6,201 bases of DNA, taken from Alphaproteobacteria bacterium (GTDB lineage Bacteria > Pseudomonadota > Alphaproteobacteria > Reyranellales > Reyranellaceae). Under the pieces are notes generated by a model that was not told the origin of the DNA, did no database searches, and saw only the letters and a program-made list of their open reading frames with translations. A program made the position numbers and the translations under genes. Of the stretch, positions 5,384 to 6,201 are shown piece by piece. How positions within the stretch are numbered: position 1 is the first letter of the stretch; every line of letters starts with the position of its first letter. Location of the stretch: assembly GCA_013290035.1 (NCBI GenBank), contig JABCYT010000225.1, forward strand, positions 1 to 6,201, written 5' to 3'.

Positions 5384-6172
5384 ATGGCCTACGACAAGAT
5401 CCTGCTCGCCAAGGACGCTGGCCTGGCGACGCTCACCTTCAACGCGCCGGAGCGGCTGAACGCGGTGTCGCGCAAGATGATCGCGGAGATCAAGCTCTGC
5501 TGGGAGGACCTGGCGGCAGACTCCGCGGTGCGCGCCGTGCTGCTGACCGGGTCGGGCCGCGGCTTCTGCGCCGGCGCCGATCTCGCCGATCCCGACCGCG
5601 AGGTGAGCGCCACCGCCGATTCGGGCGCCGCCCTCGAGAAGTACTTCAATCCGGTGATCCGCCTCATGCGCGCCCTGCCCAAGCCGATCGTGTCGGCGGT
5701 GAACGGCGTGGCGGCGGGCGTCGGCATGAGCTTCGTGCTCGCCTCCGATATCGCCATTGCCGGCAAATCAGCGTCCTTCCTGCAGGCCTTCGCCCGCATC
5801 GGCCTGCTGCCCGACGGCGGCAGCACGTGGTTCCTGCCGCGGCTGGTGGGCGAGCAGCGGGCGCGCGCGCTCGCCATGCTGGCGCCGCAGATCGCGGCCG
5901 GGCAGGCCAAGCAATGGGGCCTGATCTGGGACGTCGTCGAGGACGGCGCGCTGATGAAGACGGCGACCGAGCTGGCGCGCCGGCTGGCCGAGGGGCCGGC
6001 CCTGTCGCTCGCCCGCATCAAGGAGGCGATGAACCGCGCGAGCGGCAACGACCTCGGCCAGCAGCTCGACATCGAGCGCGACTTCCAGCGCGAGCTGGGC
6101 CGCAGCGAGGATTTCAAGGAAGGCGTCGCGGCCTTCCTCGCCAAGCGCCAGCCCGCCTTCAGGGGCAAGTAG
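5384..6172 (+). CDS. PaaG-like enoyl-CoA isomerase (crotonase family), copy 2
   Basis: Second crotonase of 262 residues and a close paralogue of the preceding gene, identical at roughly half of its positions by eye. It shows GRGFCAGADL (58-67), VNGVAAGVGMSFVLA (106-120), GLLPDGGSTWFLPRLVG (140-156) with the PaaG-type Asp144, and ERDFQRELGRSEDFKEG (231-247). The hydratase glutamate positions are Phe136 and Ala162, so an isomerase-type reaction is predicted here too. The second glycine-rich loop reads AGVGM instead of AGGGA, and the active-site wall GGST replaces GGT, which may change substrate preference. ATG 5384 follows the copy 1 stop by 4 bases with GAGG overlapping that stop, so coupled translation is likely. 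The next gene starts 13 bases after its stop, extending the operon to the right. Confidence 0.92.
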   Translation: MAYDKILLAKDAGLATLTFNAPERLNAVSRKMIAEIKLCWEDLAADSAVRAVLLTGSGRGFCAGADLADPDREVSATADSGAALEKYFNPVIRLMRALPKPIVSAVNGVAAGVGMSFVLASDIAIAGKSASFLQAFARIGLLPDGGSTWFLPRLVGEQRARALAMLAPQIAAGQAKQWGLIWDVVEDGALMKTATELARRLAEGPALSLARIKEAMNRASGNDLGQQLDIERDFQRELGRSEDFKEGVAAFLAKRQPAFRGK

Positions 6173-6185
6173 GGGAGAAACGACC

Positions 6186-6201
6186 ATGACGACGCCGCAC
6201 A
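6186..6201 (+). CDS. Start of a further operon gene, cut by the window edge
   Basis: ATG at 6186 reads MTTPH before the sequence ends. AGGGGAG at 6171-6177, overlapping the stop of the second isomerase, is 8 bases upstream, a strong and well-placed ribosome binding site. Spacing and strand place it in the isomerase operon. Nothing can be said of its function from five codons. Confidence 0.55.

Overview
The window is GC-rich, with the G/C-heavy codon use of a high-GC proteobacterium. The gene set fits an alphaproteobacterium of the Hyphomicrobiales/Rhodospirillales kind: an LDHD-type flavin oxidase, a stand-alone MFE-2-type dehydrogenase, a soluble class III cyclase and PaaG-like isomerases. 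That taxonomic placement is inference. No rRNA, tRNA, CRISPR array, insertion sequence or phage gene was seen.

Layout from left to right. Positions 1-724 (minus) hold the N-terminal half of an FAD-linked oxidase that runs off the left edge. Divergent from it, 808-1113 (plus) is a dead thiolase: its start and active-site region are recognisable, but it carries two frameshifts and is cut off. The cut coincides with a higB-higA toxin-antitoxin pair (1148-1843) of clearly lower GC, preceded by a 19-bp palindrome that is a good HigA operator candidate. At 1959-2852 is a complete (3R)-hydroxyacyl-CoA dehydrogenase of the multifunctional enzyme 2 type. Its stop codon overlaps the TTG start of a class III adenylate cyclase (2849-4036). 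A flavodoxin (4033-4482, minus) converges on the cyclase, and the two stop codons share one CTAG. Divergent from the flavodoxin, two tandem PaaG-like crotonases (4582-5379 and 5384-6172) form an operon with a further gene that starts at 6186 and leaves the window.

Most intact genes concern acyl-CoA chemistry: a 3-hydroxyacyl-CoA dehydrogenase, two crotonases that look like isomerases rather than hydratases, and the ruins of a thiolase. A cAMP-producing enzyme appears to be translationally coupled to the dehydrogenase, and a flavodoxin supplies a possible one-electron carrier. The locus looks like a lipid or aromatic acyl-CoA degradation neighbourhood in which a toxin-antitoxin cassette replaced the rest of a thiolase gene. 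The substrate cannot be read from the sequence.
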